In this document: one piece after another, positions 14,179-21,631 of the stretch
Numbering within the stretch: position 1 is the stretch's first letter
How the letters are laid out: every line of letters begins with the position of its first letter
Source of the DNA: a virus
Strand: one strand, 5' to 3'
Virus record (IMG/VR): IMGVR_UViG_3300020183_000411
Location: 1 to 25,696 of that record
DNA: 25,696 bases
Translations under genes and position numbers: made by a program
Notes under the pieces: generated by a model
The model's input: the letters and a program-made list of their open reading frames with translations, nothing else
Told to the model about the DNA's origin: nothing
The model's database searches: none

Positions 14179-15300
14179 TCAGTTTTTTGCAACTGCCTGA
14201 AGGGTTCTCAGGTATGCAGCCATCGTTCCCGAAACAGATTCAGGTGATTGATCTACACCCTCAGAAAGGGTTTCAGTGTGTGCCTTTGGAGTTTTACCTG
14301 CTGGGAAATAAGATTCCTTCAGCATCTCCAGTTTTTCACGATATTCTTCTTCACTTTCAAACTCAACACTTTCGGCAAGTGAAGCGAGCTTTTCTTTCTG
14401 AGTAGCAGCAAGGCCCTCAGAAACTTGATCTAAGATTCCGTCAGCAACCGACTCTGCGAGACGCTTGTTAAGGGAAACATTTTTCTCAATCTGCTCGTTG
14501 AGTTTTTCTTCCATTTCATCTAATTTTTCTACCATATTCTCAAGTACATCATATTTGTCTTCAGGGATTGTTACATAATGTTCTTCAAAAAGACCCTTCA
14601 TCCCAGCGATGAAGGATTCAGTAAATTCGGTCTTAAGACCTTGCTCAATTGCGAGTTCGTTCTCAGTGAACCACTCTTCAGCAACATACTCAAGATAAGC
14701 ATCTACGCGATCAGCAAGTGCTTCTTTGATTTCTTCTACTTCTTCAACCAGTCTTTGCTCATACTGAGCTTCGACTGCCTCTCTGATTTGAGCAACTTTG
14801 GATTTCAGAGCTGCTTCAAAGATGGTTTTTGCTTTTTCTTTGAATCCCTCAGAGAGTTCTTCTCCACCAAGAAGAGCATTAACGTCATCTTCAATTTGGA
14901 AAGACTCTTCCATTTCTTCTTCATCTTCCTCTTCTTTTTTGCCTTTTTTCTTATCTTCCTCTTCTTCTTCCTCTTCTTCGTGCTTAGCTTCTAAGAGTTC
15001 TTCTTCATCATCTAATTCAGATTCCTCTTTCATACCCTTCATGGGATCAGCACTCTTAGCACCCTTATTGACAACATCTCTGACTTGCTTCAGAGTTGCG
15101 CCAGGGGTTTTCAGTTTTGCTGAATCGTCGTCGGGACGATAGTTAGAAGGATCTGGTCCACCCAGATCTTCTACGTGTCCAAGTTGTGTGCCTGGATCTG
15201 CCATATGAGGCATTGCTTCTGCTGCTTTGGCATTAGAATTTACAGCAGTTTTGGATTGCTTAGTGCCTACTTCCATTTCTTGTAAATCTCCACGAGACAT
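14179..15300 (-). CDS. 22: Prohead scaffold (core) protein gp22
   Basis: This is the main scaffold around which the prohead shell assembles, later degraded by gp21 protease. The 373 residues are longer than T4 gp22 (269). An N-terminal extension with MPHMADPGTQLGHVEDLGG and a Glu/Lys block (about 108-130, largely E with a KKKGKK interruption) precedes a long helical, coiled-coil-rich body (about 150-340) typical of the family. The IEDDVNALLGGEELSEGF segment near 137-154 is a usual gp22 landmark in cyanophages. The ATG has a GGAGAG Shine-Dalgarno at 15306-15311 and two overlapping AATAAATA late elements upstream (15334-15345). gp21 lies immediately upstream and gp23 downstream. The acidic low-complexity stretch is normal for scaffold proteins. 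Confidence 0.92.
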   Translation of the reverse strand: MSRGDLQEMEVGTKQSKTAVNSNAKAAEAMPHMADPGTQLGHVEDLGGPDPSNYRPDDDSAKLKTPGATLKQVRDVVNKGAKSADPMKGMKEESELDDEEELLEAKHEEEEEEEEDKKKGKKEEEDEEEMEESFQIEDDVNALLGGEELSEGFKEKAKTIFEAALKSKVAQIREAVEAQYEQRLVEEVEEIKEALADRVDAYLEYVAEEWFTENELAIEQGLKTEFTESFIAGMKGLFEEHYVTIPEDKYDVLENMVEKLDEMEEKLNEQIEKNVSLNKRLAESVADGILDQVSEGLAATQKEKLASLAESVEFESEEEYREKLEMLKESYFPAGKTPKAHTETLSEGVDQSPESVSGTMAAYLRTLQAVAKN

Positions 15301-15333
15301 TTGAACTCTCCGTTTAACCTTTGTTATAAACTA

Positions 15334-15345
15334 TATTTATTTATT
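15334..15345 (-). promoter_or_regulatory. Overlapping pair of late promoter motifs before gp22
   Basis: The minus strand reads AATAAATAAATA, giving two copies of AATAAATA offset by four bases. They lie 3 bases after the gp21 stop and 33 bases before the gp22 ATG. The doubling might strengthen initiation for the scaffold-capsid message or simply reflect AT-rich slippage. Confidence 0.65.
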
Positions 15346-15348
15346 AAA

Positions 15349-15999
15349 TTAAAGATTTGAAAGAAAATCATTAAACAGATTTAATTTTTGCTCATCAAGT
15401 TTCTTTTGATCTACAAGAGTATTGATTCTCTTATAAGTTTTAGCGGCATACTTTTCACGAAGAATGCCACCATCCCATACCCATTCTTTACCTTCCATGA
15501 TTCCTGATACAAATGCATCAGGAGCAGAAGGATCAGCAACAATATCAGCAGCAGTGGCAAGCATAAAATCTTCACCAACCATATTGTATCCTTCTCTAGT
15601 CTGCTTCAATGATCCAACACCACGAGAAGAAACACCTAACTTAACTCCTTCACTAATCAAAGATTCTGCAATCTTACCCATTGGAGTATTCAGAATCTTT
15701 GCCTTACCAATAAAGTTCGAACCGCTTTCTCTTAAAGAAGTAATCTTGTGCGAAACTCGATCAAGATTTACAGTAGGTCCATCTGGATGTCCGAGTTCTC
15801 CAAGAGCTCTTCCTGCCATAATGTGATTTTCATTATAGCGAGCAACTTCACGACGAAGAGTTTCCATTGGATACATACGACCATTACGGTTGCAAATATC
15901 ACCTTGAAGGAAAACACCTTCAATGTAAAGTGACTTTTTACCGTTGCGTTCTTCAACGATAAATTCTACTGATTCGATTTCTTCTCTGATAAGTTTCAT
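15349..15999 (-). CDS. 21: Prohead core protease gp21
   Basis: This serine protease matures the prohead by cutting scaffold, core and shell proteins after (L/I)-x-E. The 216-residue product (T4 212) starts MKLIREEIESVEF. His71 in GELGHPDGP and Ser124/125 in LGVSSRGVG are the likely catalytic residues of the herpes-like prohead protease family. An in-frame upstream ATG (16054-16056) would extend the protein by 19 residues into the preceding gene. I prefer 15997-15999 because the shorter form matches the family and starts 1 base after the preceding stop. Its substrates probably include gp22, gp23 (LME at 55-57), the gp67-like protein and the candidate internal protein at 3124-3678. Confidence 0.93.
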   Translation of the reverse strand: MKLIREEIESVEFIVEERNGKKSLYIEGVFLQGDICNRNGRMYPMETLRREVARYNENHIMAGRALGELGHPDGPTVNLDRVSHKITSLRESGSNFIGKAKILNTPMGKIAESLISEGVKLGVSSRGVGSLKQTREGYNMVGEDFMLATAADIVADPSAPDAFVSGIMEGKEWVWDGGILREKYAAKTYKRINTLVDQKKLDEQKLNLFNDFLSNL

Positions 16000-16000
16000 T

Positions 16001-16555
16001 TTACGCTTGACCTGTGATTTGTACTTGTTGAGCAAACATATTTCCCGTTCCTCCATCAGAAATAAATGAAACTTTTAATGAATTTCTTAATTCTGCATAT
16101 GAAGAATTGAAACTGGTTACAATACCTGAAGTATTGGTGCCAATACCAATTCTAGTTGAGAAATACCCATTATAACCAGAAGAAGTGTTTACTGAAATAA
16201 CTGGTTGGTGTGTAAAATCATAATAACTTTGGTCCGATACAACTAAAGATACATAATCTCCAACTTCAAATTGAGAAGCCAAGCCCTCTTCAAAAATAAG
16301 TGTTGTTGTTCCTCCTGTCGTAACACCAACAACTCTTTGAGATCTGGGAGCTCCCAAACTTACAGTTTCAGGATTATTCGTTGTTAAAAAATAATCTACA
16401 TGAGATGCAGTCGGTTCAGTTCCAATGGCAATATGACCTCTTGCGCCAAAGGCAACAACTCTCAAAGTATCAGTTTTATGAACAAATGAACTAGATTTAA
16501 CTGCGCTTCCGGTAGAAGTTACTGTAAATCCCGTTCCAACTGGTTTATGTGCCAT
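16001..16555 (-). CDS. Probable structural protein (184 aa) between the gp67-like gene and gp21
   Basis: This 184-residue protein is rich in Ser, Thr, Gly and Val with a beta-rich look: MAHKPVGTGFTVTSTGSAV at the start, GARGHIAIGTEPTASHVDYFLT near 38-59 and GTGNMFAQQVQITGQA at the end. I recall similar proteins at this position in T4-like cyanophages, annotated as structural or hypothetical. A head-decoration or vertex role would fit the small beta-rich fold and the location in the head cluster, but nothing in the sequence proves it. It has its own AATAAATA element (16580-16587), and its stop is 1 base from the gp21 start, so the protease probably shares this message. Confidence 0.78.
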   Translation of the reverse strand: MAHKPVGTGFTVTSTGSAVKSSSFVHKTDTLRVVAFGARGHIAIGTEPTASHVDYFLTTNNPETVSLGAPRSQRVVGVTTGGTTTLIFEEGLASQFEVGDYVSLVVSDQSYYDFTHQPVISVNTSSGYNGYFSTRIGIGTNTSGIVTSFNSSYAELRNSLKVSFISDGGTGNMFAQQVQITGQA

Positions 16556-16579
16556 TATTTTTTAAAATACACTTTTAGT

Positions 16580-16587
16580 TATTTATT
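16580..16587 (-). promoter_or_regulatory. Late promoter motif AATAAATA before the 184-residue gene
   Basis: This exact octamer lies 24 bases before the ATG at 16553-16555 and 5 bases after the gp67-like stop. It probably drives the 184-residue protein and gp21 together, because gp21 follows after one base with no promoter of its own. Confidence 0.65.
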
Positions 16588-16592
16588 AATTA

Positions 16593-16766
16593 TTATTCTT
16601 CCTCTTCTACTTCCTCTTCGTAATTTGAATCAAATAATGATGATGCAACGACTGGTTTGAAAGTATCAATTTTTTCTGAAGCTTTTGCAAAAAGCAAATC
16701 TTTAATTTTGTCGCTGATTTGAGAAGGACTCTCATCAGTAACAATCATATCCATTAATTCGTCCAT
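16593..16766 (-). CDS. 67: Small prohead core protein, gp67-like (57 aa)
   Basis: This 57-residue frame (MDELMDMIVTDES at the start) has a helical middle, QISDKIKDLLFAKASEKID, and an acidic C-terminus EEEVEEEE. T4 gp67 (about 80 residues), encoded between gp20 and gp21, likewise has an N-terminal helical part with DLIKEEK-like residues and an extremely acidic tail. It is an essential prohead core component cut by gp21. Position, size and acidic tail support the assignment; sequence identity is low, hence the caution. The gene has an AATAAATA element 24 bases upstream, overlapping the gp20 stop. Confidence 0.75.
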   Translation of the reverse strand: MDELMDMIVTDESPSQISDKIKDLLFAKASEKIDTFKPVVASSLFDSNYEEEVEEEE

Positions 16767-16790
16767 AATTTTAAACTTAGTAATCGTTGT

Positions 16791-16798
16791 TATTTATT
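16791..16798 (-). promoter_or_regulatory. Late promoter motif AATAAATA before the gp67-like gene
   Basis: This exact octamer lies 24 bases before the gp67-like ATG. Its first bases are the last bases of the gp20 TAA stop (16797-16799). Spacing and stop overlap repeat the layout at gp20. Confidence 0.65.
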
Positions 16799-18473
16799 AA
16801 ATTTCACCACCCTTAGGCATTTTAATTTCTGGTGGTTCAACTGAAGTTGCATCAACTTGAGGTTCCATTACTGGAGCACCCAAATCTCCGCCACCCATTC
16901 CTGGCATTGGTTGTCCAGTCATTGGATCTACAGTCATCATAGATGGATCTGGAATAATGCCATCAGCAATTTCTTTTTCAATCAGTTCATTTTGTTCAAG
17001 AATTTCCATATCAGTTTGTCGAAGTACTTTTCTACGAATATAATCTTGTGAAAAGTATTTACCAACATAAGGTTCTGCAACTTGAAGGAGATTTAATCTT
17101 TCAGTTAACAGTTCAGATTCTTTTAATTCTGCAAAGTGATTGTCATATAAGAAGTCATATTGAATGTGCTCACTCATTATTTCCCAATCTTCTGGGGTAA
17201 TAATATTTTTAAGAATAAGTTGAGTTTTTAAAATATCATGAAATAATCTTGAAAATCTTTTTCTCAAACGTCCAACAAATTTACTGAACTTAACTTCGTC
17301 TCTTAAGATTTCAGAAGAACGTCCAAGATTAAATCCACCTTCTCCACCAATTCTTGAAGTTGGAACATTCAGTGATCTATAAAGTTTTTCTTGAAAATAT
17401 TTAATATCAGTGATTTCTCCAAGGTTTTGTCCACCTGGAAGAGTTGTGATTTCAGTTCCTCTACCACCTTCACGACGAGGAAGCCAGAAATCTTCAAGCA
17501 TACTCATATACTTTTTATCATCACGAATTTCACCAGTGTTTGCGTCATATACAAGTTTGTTGCGATAACGCATCATTACATCACGCAGATATTGTTCTGC
17601 CTTAACTTTGGGAAGATTGCCAACATCAATATAAAAAATTCTTCTTTCAGGAGCTCTTGAAAGTCTGTAAATGACAAGAGAGTCCTCAATCATGCGAAGT
17701 TGATTGAGTGCTTTAATTGCTTTGTGAAGATATGAAAGATTACTTCCTTTATTTCTATCTACAAGACCTGAAGTGCAATAAGCAATCGCATCTCTTGCAA
17801 TTTTGATTCCTTTGTTATCTCCCAAGGTTGATGGATTAGACGTTGGATATGTTGCTTGAGGAGTATAGATAAAATATTCTTGAATTTCGGGAAATTCATA
17901 TTGCATTGGATCATCTTGATTAACATTCGCTAATCTAATACGATTATCATCACCCGGTTTCTTTTTTGTCTGCCTAACATAACGAATTTTCATTGCATCA
18001 ATATATCTTAACTCCTGAATACCTTCTTCCGGTTTCTTAAGATCAATAACTTTATGATAACAAATTCTACCATCTATATACCAGTTACGATAGATTTCAT
18101 GGCACTTTTTATCAAAATCTAAGAGTTCAAGAATATACTTAAATTCATCACGAATTTTCTTTTTAATTCCATCACTTGCATTGAGATTTGATAACTCAAT
18201 TTCAACAGGACTATCATTCGTATCTGATACAATTGCTTCATTTACAATATCTTCAATAGCACTATCACACTCTGGGTGCAAAGACATTTCACGATATCTT
18301 TTGATAAGATCAAATTCAGTTCTGTAAATACCTTCAATATCAACATATGAACCAAAAAACCCACTGGTTAAATAGTGTTCAACCCCGTCCTCATTATTAG
18401 GAGGAACGGGGGAAACTGTTGTGGGTGAAAGTGATTCGTTATCTTCAATAGAGAAACCAAAAAGTTTTGCCAT
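16797..18473 (-). CDS. 20: Portal vertex protein gp20
   Basis: gp20 forms the dodecameric portal through which DNA enters and leaves the head, and it docks the terminase and the tail neck. The 558 residues (T4 524) start MAKLFGFSIEDNESLSP and carry the gp20 landmarks DPECDSAIEDIVNEAI-like text at about 67-82 (HPECDSAIEDIVNEAI), YRLSRAPERRIFYIDVGNLP near 270-289, a long ALPGGQNL-type loop TTLPGGQNLGEI and KFSKFVGRLRKRFS. The C-terminal 50 residues are Pro/Gly/Met-rich and probably disordered. The region is widely used as a cyanomyovirus marker. The AATAAATA element at 18496-18503 lies 22 bases upstream and overlaps the gp19 stop. Confidence 0.96.
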   Translation of the reverse strand: MAKLFGFSIEDNESLSPTTVSPVPPNNEDGVEHYLTSGFFGSYVDIEGIYRTEFDLIKRYREMSLHPECDSAIEDIVNEAIVSDTNDSPVEIELSNLNASDGIKKKIRDEFKYILELLDFDKKCHEIYRNWYIDGRICYHKVIDLKKPEEGIQELRYIDAMKIRYVRQTKKKPGDDNRIRLANVNQDDPMQYEFPEIQEYFIYTPQATYPTSNPSTLGDNKGIKIARDAIAYCTSGLVDRNKGSNLSYLHKAIKALNQLRMIEDSLVIYRLSRAPERRIFYIDVGNLPKVKAEQYLRDVMMRYRNKLVYDANTGEIRDDKKYMSMLEDFWLPRREGGRGTEITTLPGGQNLGEITDIKYFQEKLYRSLNVPTSRIGGEGGFNLGRSSEILRDEVKFSKFVGRLRKRFSRLFHDILKTQLILKNIITPEDWEIMSEHIQYDFLYDNHFAELKESELLTERLNLLQVAEPYVGKYFSQDYIRRKVLRQTDMEILEQNELIEKEIADGIIPDPSMMTVDPMTGQPMPGMGGGDLGAPVMEPQVDATSVEPPEIKMPKGGEI

Positions 18474-18495
18474 TATTAAAGTTAAAAGTTTCTAT

Positions 18496-18503
18496 TATTT
18501 ATT
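18496..18503 (-). promoter_or_regulatory. Late promoter motif AATAAATA before gp20
   Basis: This exact octamer overlaps the gp19 TAA (18502-18504) and lies 22 bases before the gp20 ATG. It matches the gp67-like arrangement base for base around the stop codon. Confidence 0.65.
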
Positions 18504-19110
18504 AAGCACCAGGAGTCTGTGGATAGAAGTACTGAACTTGGAAATCAACAGTAAATTCTTCAATTGCATCAGTGGTATCGTAAGATAATGCGATATCTGA
18601 AACAGTAGTTGGAAAAATATCAACGAATTGATATTGTGCAAGAATGTTTGCGTTTCCAGAAGTTGTTGCTTGACCCTGAGCAGTAGGAGCAATTCTTCCT
18701 AGTTGATATACAGTGGCATTGCCCATGTAGTTTGCTGGGTTTGTCAAACCAGAGTGATCAGAATATTGAGCAACATTTTGCATCCAAGTTTCAAATGCTC
18801 TTCTGTGACTAAAGTTTGAATCGTTGATTACAGTTACTGTCCAGGTGTCAAAAGTTCTGTCTCCAGCAACTTTTAAAACTCTACCCCTAAATGGAATTTC
18901 AATTGGAGTAACATTGGACGCTGGTAAAGCAGCTGATTTGCAAAGAAATCTAAAGTTGTCCGAATCAAAAGCCGTTACACCTTCGTTTTGGAGATTTAAA
19001 GTTACTGTTGTTGGAAACGTAACTGCAACTTCAAATAAATTTGGACGTGCTCCACCACCTGTTAATTTTGATTTGAAACTGGAGATGTTTCTTGTTGGAA
19101 TTACTGCCAT
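18502..19110 (-). CDS. 19: Tail tube protein gp19
   Basis: gp19 polymerises into the inner tail tube through which DNA passes. The 202-residue product (T4 163) begins MAVIPTRNISSFKSKLTGGGARPNLFEV. It contains the tube-family blocks CKSAALPASNVTPIEIPFRGR (about 52-72), DRTFDTWTVTVINDSNF (about 78-94) and RRAFETWM, and ends in a beta-rich VDFQVQYFYPQTPGA. It follows the sheath gene, as usual. A perfect AAGGAGG Shine-Dalgarno (19120-19126) sits 9 bases before the ATG, the strongest in the window, in keeping with the high copy number needed. No late promoter octamer lies in the 32-base gap, so it is probably read from the gp18 message. Confidence 0.94.
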   Translation of the reverse strand: MAVIPTRNISSFKSKLTGGGARPNLFEVAVTFPTTVTLNLQNEGVTAFDSDNFRFLCKSAALPASNVTPIEIPFRGRVLKVAGDRTFDTWTVTVINDSNFSHRRAFETWMQNVAQYSDHSGLTNPANYMGNATVYQLGRIAPTAQGQATTSGNANILAQYQFVDIFPTTVSDIALSYDTTDAIEEFTVDFQVQYFYPQTPGA

Positions 19111-19119
19111 TTTTAGGTT

Positions 19120-19126
19120 CCTCCTT
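19120..19126 (-). promoter_or_regulatory. Strong ribosome binding site of gp19
   Basis: AAGGAGG on the minus strand, 9 bases before the gp19 ATG, is a full match to the anti-Shine-Dalgarno. Most other genes here have weak or no such site, so translation of the tube protein is probably boosted relative to the sheath read from the same message. Confidence 0.85.
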
Positions 19127-19142
19127 AGTAATTAAATGAGAA

Positions 19143-21323
19143 TTAAACTGTACCAGCAACTTCTTCAAACGAGATGCCCGTTCTTGTTGCAATGAAACTC
19201 AGGGTTACATAATTGATTGACTTGGCAGGTTTGATGAAAATATCAGCTCTAAATTCATTATTATCAATTACATCAGGAGTATTATTAGTTTCATCACAAA
19301 TTACGAGGAAGTCATAAATACCTCTCTTTGCTTGAATATCGCGGAGGTATGGTTCAACAACATTAACAAAGTTTGATCTTGTAATTACATCATTTAATTC
19401 AAACAGTTGAGCATTTGCTGTTCTTTCAAGTGATTGTTCAATAGTGAGGAACAAACGACGAACATTAATTCTGTCAAACGTTGATGCATATCCAAGACCA
19501 GTCTTATCTCCATAGAGGAGAATTCCAATGCCTGGTTGACTTACGATTGAATTAACTCTAACGCCGTACAATTGATCTCTTTGATTTTTTGATGGATTGT
19601 ATGCAAGTTTAATCGCATTATTTAAAATTCCTCTTTGTTGTCCCGCAGGAGAGAACCAAGGGAATGCAACTACGTTTGTTCTAACCATCAATCCCGCAAT
19701 GTCTCCATTGCATGGAATATAACGGAATGTTTTGTTAAATCTATCGTAAGTATATTTGTATCCACTATCAAAAATTGCGTATGAAGAAGATGATAATGGA
19801 GTAAAAAATTCAACAATATTATTTGTTTGTGTTGTTGTGTTAGTTACATTCACAATATCAGATCTATGTGGGGAAATTGTTGCAACACAATCTTTTCTTA
19901 ATTCAGCAACAGAAATTAAATAATTTGCCTTTGCTTGTGATTCAAATTTATTAGAAAGACCAGGACCCATCAGTAAATAATCTACTGCAATTTCATCTTT
20001 ATTGGAAAATAATCCGTAAGATGTTATTAGATCGGAAAGACCTGGACCACCAGAACCATAATTTGCGCCACTTGTTAGTGTATAAGTTACACCTCCAATT
20101 GCGTTAAAAGTTACTCCTTGAGTTGGAACATTCCACTGACCACCACTTTCGGTAATTTTTGTGAAACTTGTCGAAAATCCGGTTGCTAATGGCGAAGTTC
20201 CGTGATAAGAATCTGCACCAACTGATGGGTTATCACCAGCATAAATGTATGGAGAATTTAACGCAAGATAATCTTTCCAGAAAATTTGTTGCGGAGAATT
20301 TACTGAAGAAACAGCATCATTTGCTTTCGAAAGACCAACGTGCTTTTCCAAAACGTTTCCTTGGATTCCCGTTACGGTTCCAAGATCATCCACTACCACA
20401 ACATGAATCTCATCATTTTTTGATGATCTTTGTGATGCATAAGTTGATGTTCTTGGTTTTGGTGCAAGAGACTTCCAATAAATTGTTGAATTTGTTAAAC
20501 CAAGAGTTTGTTCATTGTACCAATCTACAGATGTTGCAATGGTAACTGTGCTGCCAGTATTAATTCCAGAATTATTAACAAAGGTAAGTGTTTCTGCATC
20601 TGGGAACGATGATGCTAAATCACTTTCTTTATATTCTACAGAAGTTTCTGTTCCAGTAGAAGAAACTCTTGAAACAACTTTAACGTCAATGGTACTGTTG
20701 CCATTTGTAGAATCGGTTCTAACACCAGTGATAATACCTTTTAGATATCCATTAAATGTGGTAGTCGTACCATCTCCAGGAATAGTGCTACCATTTAATG
20801 CATAAGTAACACCATGACCAACAACAGCACCTAGAGTACCTAGGTTTGTTGTTGTAATTCCAAGTGTCTGATCGGCTTTATCATCGATGATGCAAACTTT
20901 AAGATTATTTGCCCATTCTCCTGGATTTTTTGCAGAAAAAATCCACTGATGAGAATCGCCAGAATAATTCAGCGAATAATCATCATAGTTTTTAATTTTT
21001 AATGTAGTTGTTGCTGCGTATCCAACAGCAGCATTTGCATTTTTAAGAGAATTGTTGTCAGTTCTTACAACTTTAAGAACACCGCCATAAGATAAAAATG
21101 AAGATGCTGTCATCCAATACTCATACTGTCCGTCTGTTGAGATTGGTTTTCCAAATGTGTTAATTAATTCGTTCTCTGTGGTAATATCAACTGCTTGATC
21201 TACCGGACCAATTGCAAAAGGACCTGCAATTGCTCCAATATTATCAAGAACATTATCAGCTCTCCCTACAGTTAAATCAACTTCCCTGACGATTACGCCT
21301 GGAGATAATTGAGGAGTCGCCAT
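19143..21323 (-). CDS. 18: Contractile tail sheath protein gp18
   Basis: gp18 is the sheath subunit that contracts to drive the tube through the host envelope. The 726-residue frame (T4 659) begins MATPQLSPGVIVREVDLTVG, with the SPGVxxxExD signature of sheath proteins. It contains AIAGPFAIGPVDQAV (about 30-44) and the long insertion domains expected on the outer face. It ends with the conserved C-terminal domain RTANAQLFELNDVITRSNFVNVVEPYLRDI, and then FIKPAKSINYVTLSFIATRTGISFEEV. A GGAG Shine-Dalgarno precedes the ATG. The AATAAATA at 21359-21366 is 35 bases upstream. The extra length over T4 lies in the Ser/Thr/Gly-rich middle (about 150-500). Confidence 0.96.
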   Translation of the reverse strand: MATPQLSPGVIVREVDLTVGRADNVLDNIGAIAGPFAIGPVDQAVDITTENELINTFGKPISTDGQYEYWMTASSFLSYGGVLKVVRTDNNSLKNANAAVGYAATTTLKIKNYDDYSLNYSGDSHQWIFSAKNPGEWANNLKVCIIDDKADQTLGITTTNLGTLGAVVGHGVTYALNGSTIPGDGTTTTFNGYLKGIITGVRTDSTNGNSTIDVKVVSRVSSTGTETSVEYKESDLASSFPDAETLTFVNNSGINTGSTVTIATSVDWYNEQTLGLTNSTIYWKSLAPKPRTSTYASQRSSKNDEIHVVVVDDLGTVTGIQGNVLEKHVGLSKANDAVSSVNSPQQIFWKDYLALNSPYIYAGDNPSVGADSYHGTSPLATGFSTSFTKITESGGQWNVPTQGVTFNAIGGVTYTLTSGANYGSGGPGLSDLITSYGLFSNKDEIAVDYLLMGPGLSNKFESQAKANYLISVAELRKDCVATISPHRSDIVNVTNTTTQTNNIVEFFTPLSSSSYAIFDSGYKYTYDRFNKTFRYIPCNGDIAGLMVRTNVVAFPWFSPAGQQRGILNNAIKLAYNPSKNQRDQLYGVRVNSIVSQPGIGILLYGDKTGLGYASTFDRINVRRLFLTIEQSLERTANAQLFELNDVITRSNFVNVVEPYLRDIQAKRGIYDFLVICDETNNTPDVIDNNEFRADIFIKPAKSINYVTLSFIATRTGISFEEVAGTV

Positions 21324-21358
21324 GTTTTTCTCCGTGAAGTCTCAGTTTATCTAAAAAA

Positions 21359-21366
21359 TATTTATT
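21359..21366 (-). promoter_or_regulatory. Late promoter motif AATAAATA before gp18
   Basis: This exact octamer lies in the 83-base gap between the zinc-ribbon gene and gp18, 35 bases before the gp18 ATG. It is the only one of the set that stands well clear of a preceding stop codon and probably drives gp18 and gp19. Confidence 0.65.
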
Positions 21367-21406
21367 AAAAAGTTACTTTTGAGTGGGGAAACAATACATG
21401 AACATT

Positions 21407-21631
21407 CTACCAGTCAGGATATTCCCATCTATCAAAGATAGTAGTTTGCATTCTACTTACAATTACACGCTTTATAGTGCATTCTTTACACTCATAAGAA
21501 TATGACGATACCCCTGAACCTTTTCTGATTCTATAAAAATCTTCAATGAGATTTTTTTGTTTTCCACAAGATCTACACTTTCGTTCTGTAAAAAATAAAT
21601 GTCCAAGTTTAAGTTGGTCATCCAAGTTCAT
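21407..21631 (-). CDS. Small zinc-ribbon protein (74 aa) between gp17 and gp18
   Basis: This 74-residue product has two CxxC pairs, C19/C22 (KCRSCGKQK) and C48/C51 (YECKECTIKR), spaced about 25 residues apart around DFYRIRKGSG. The layout resembles the N-terminal zinc-binding region of many phage HNH/endonuclease VII-type nucleases (CxxCGxxKxxxxFY...YxCKEC), but no HNH catalytic motif follows. The chosen ATG (21629-21631) shares one base with the gp17 stop (TGATG), a typical coupled start; an ATG 15 bases upstream is also in frame. Co-translation with the large terminase suggests, without proof, a role in packaging or nuclease control. I recall a small gene at this position in related phages. 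Confidence 0.7.
   Translation of the reverse strand: MNLDDQLKLGHLFFTERKCRSCGKQKNLIEDFYRIRKGSGVSSYSYECKECTIKRVIVSRMQTTIFDRWEYPDW

Noticed and set aside
14890-15000. Low-complexity GAA/GAG-rich tract resembling a microsatellite
   Set aside because: It encodes the acidic block of gp22, normal for scaffold proteins, and is not a separate repeat element.
14798-15142. Plus-strand frame with long serine runs (and a Phe-rich one overlapping it)
   Set aside because: This is the complement of the Glu/Lys-rich block of the gp22 scaffold, not a gene.
16000-16056. Upstream ATG extending gp21 by 19 residues
   Set aside because: The extension overlaps the preceding gene, is basic and unlike prohead proteases; the ATG at 15997-15999 fits the family.
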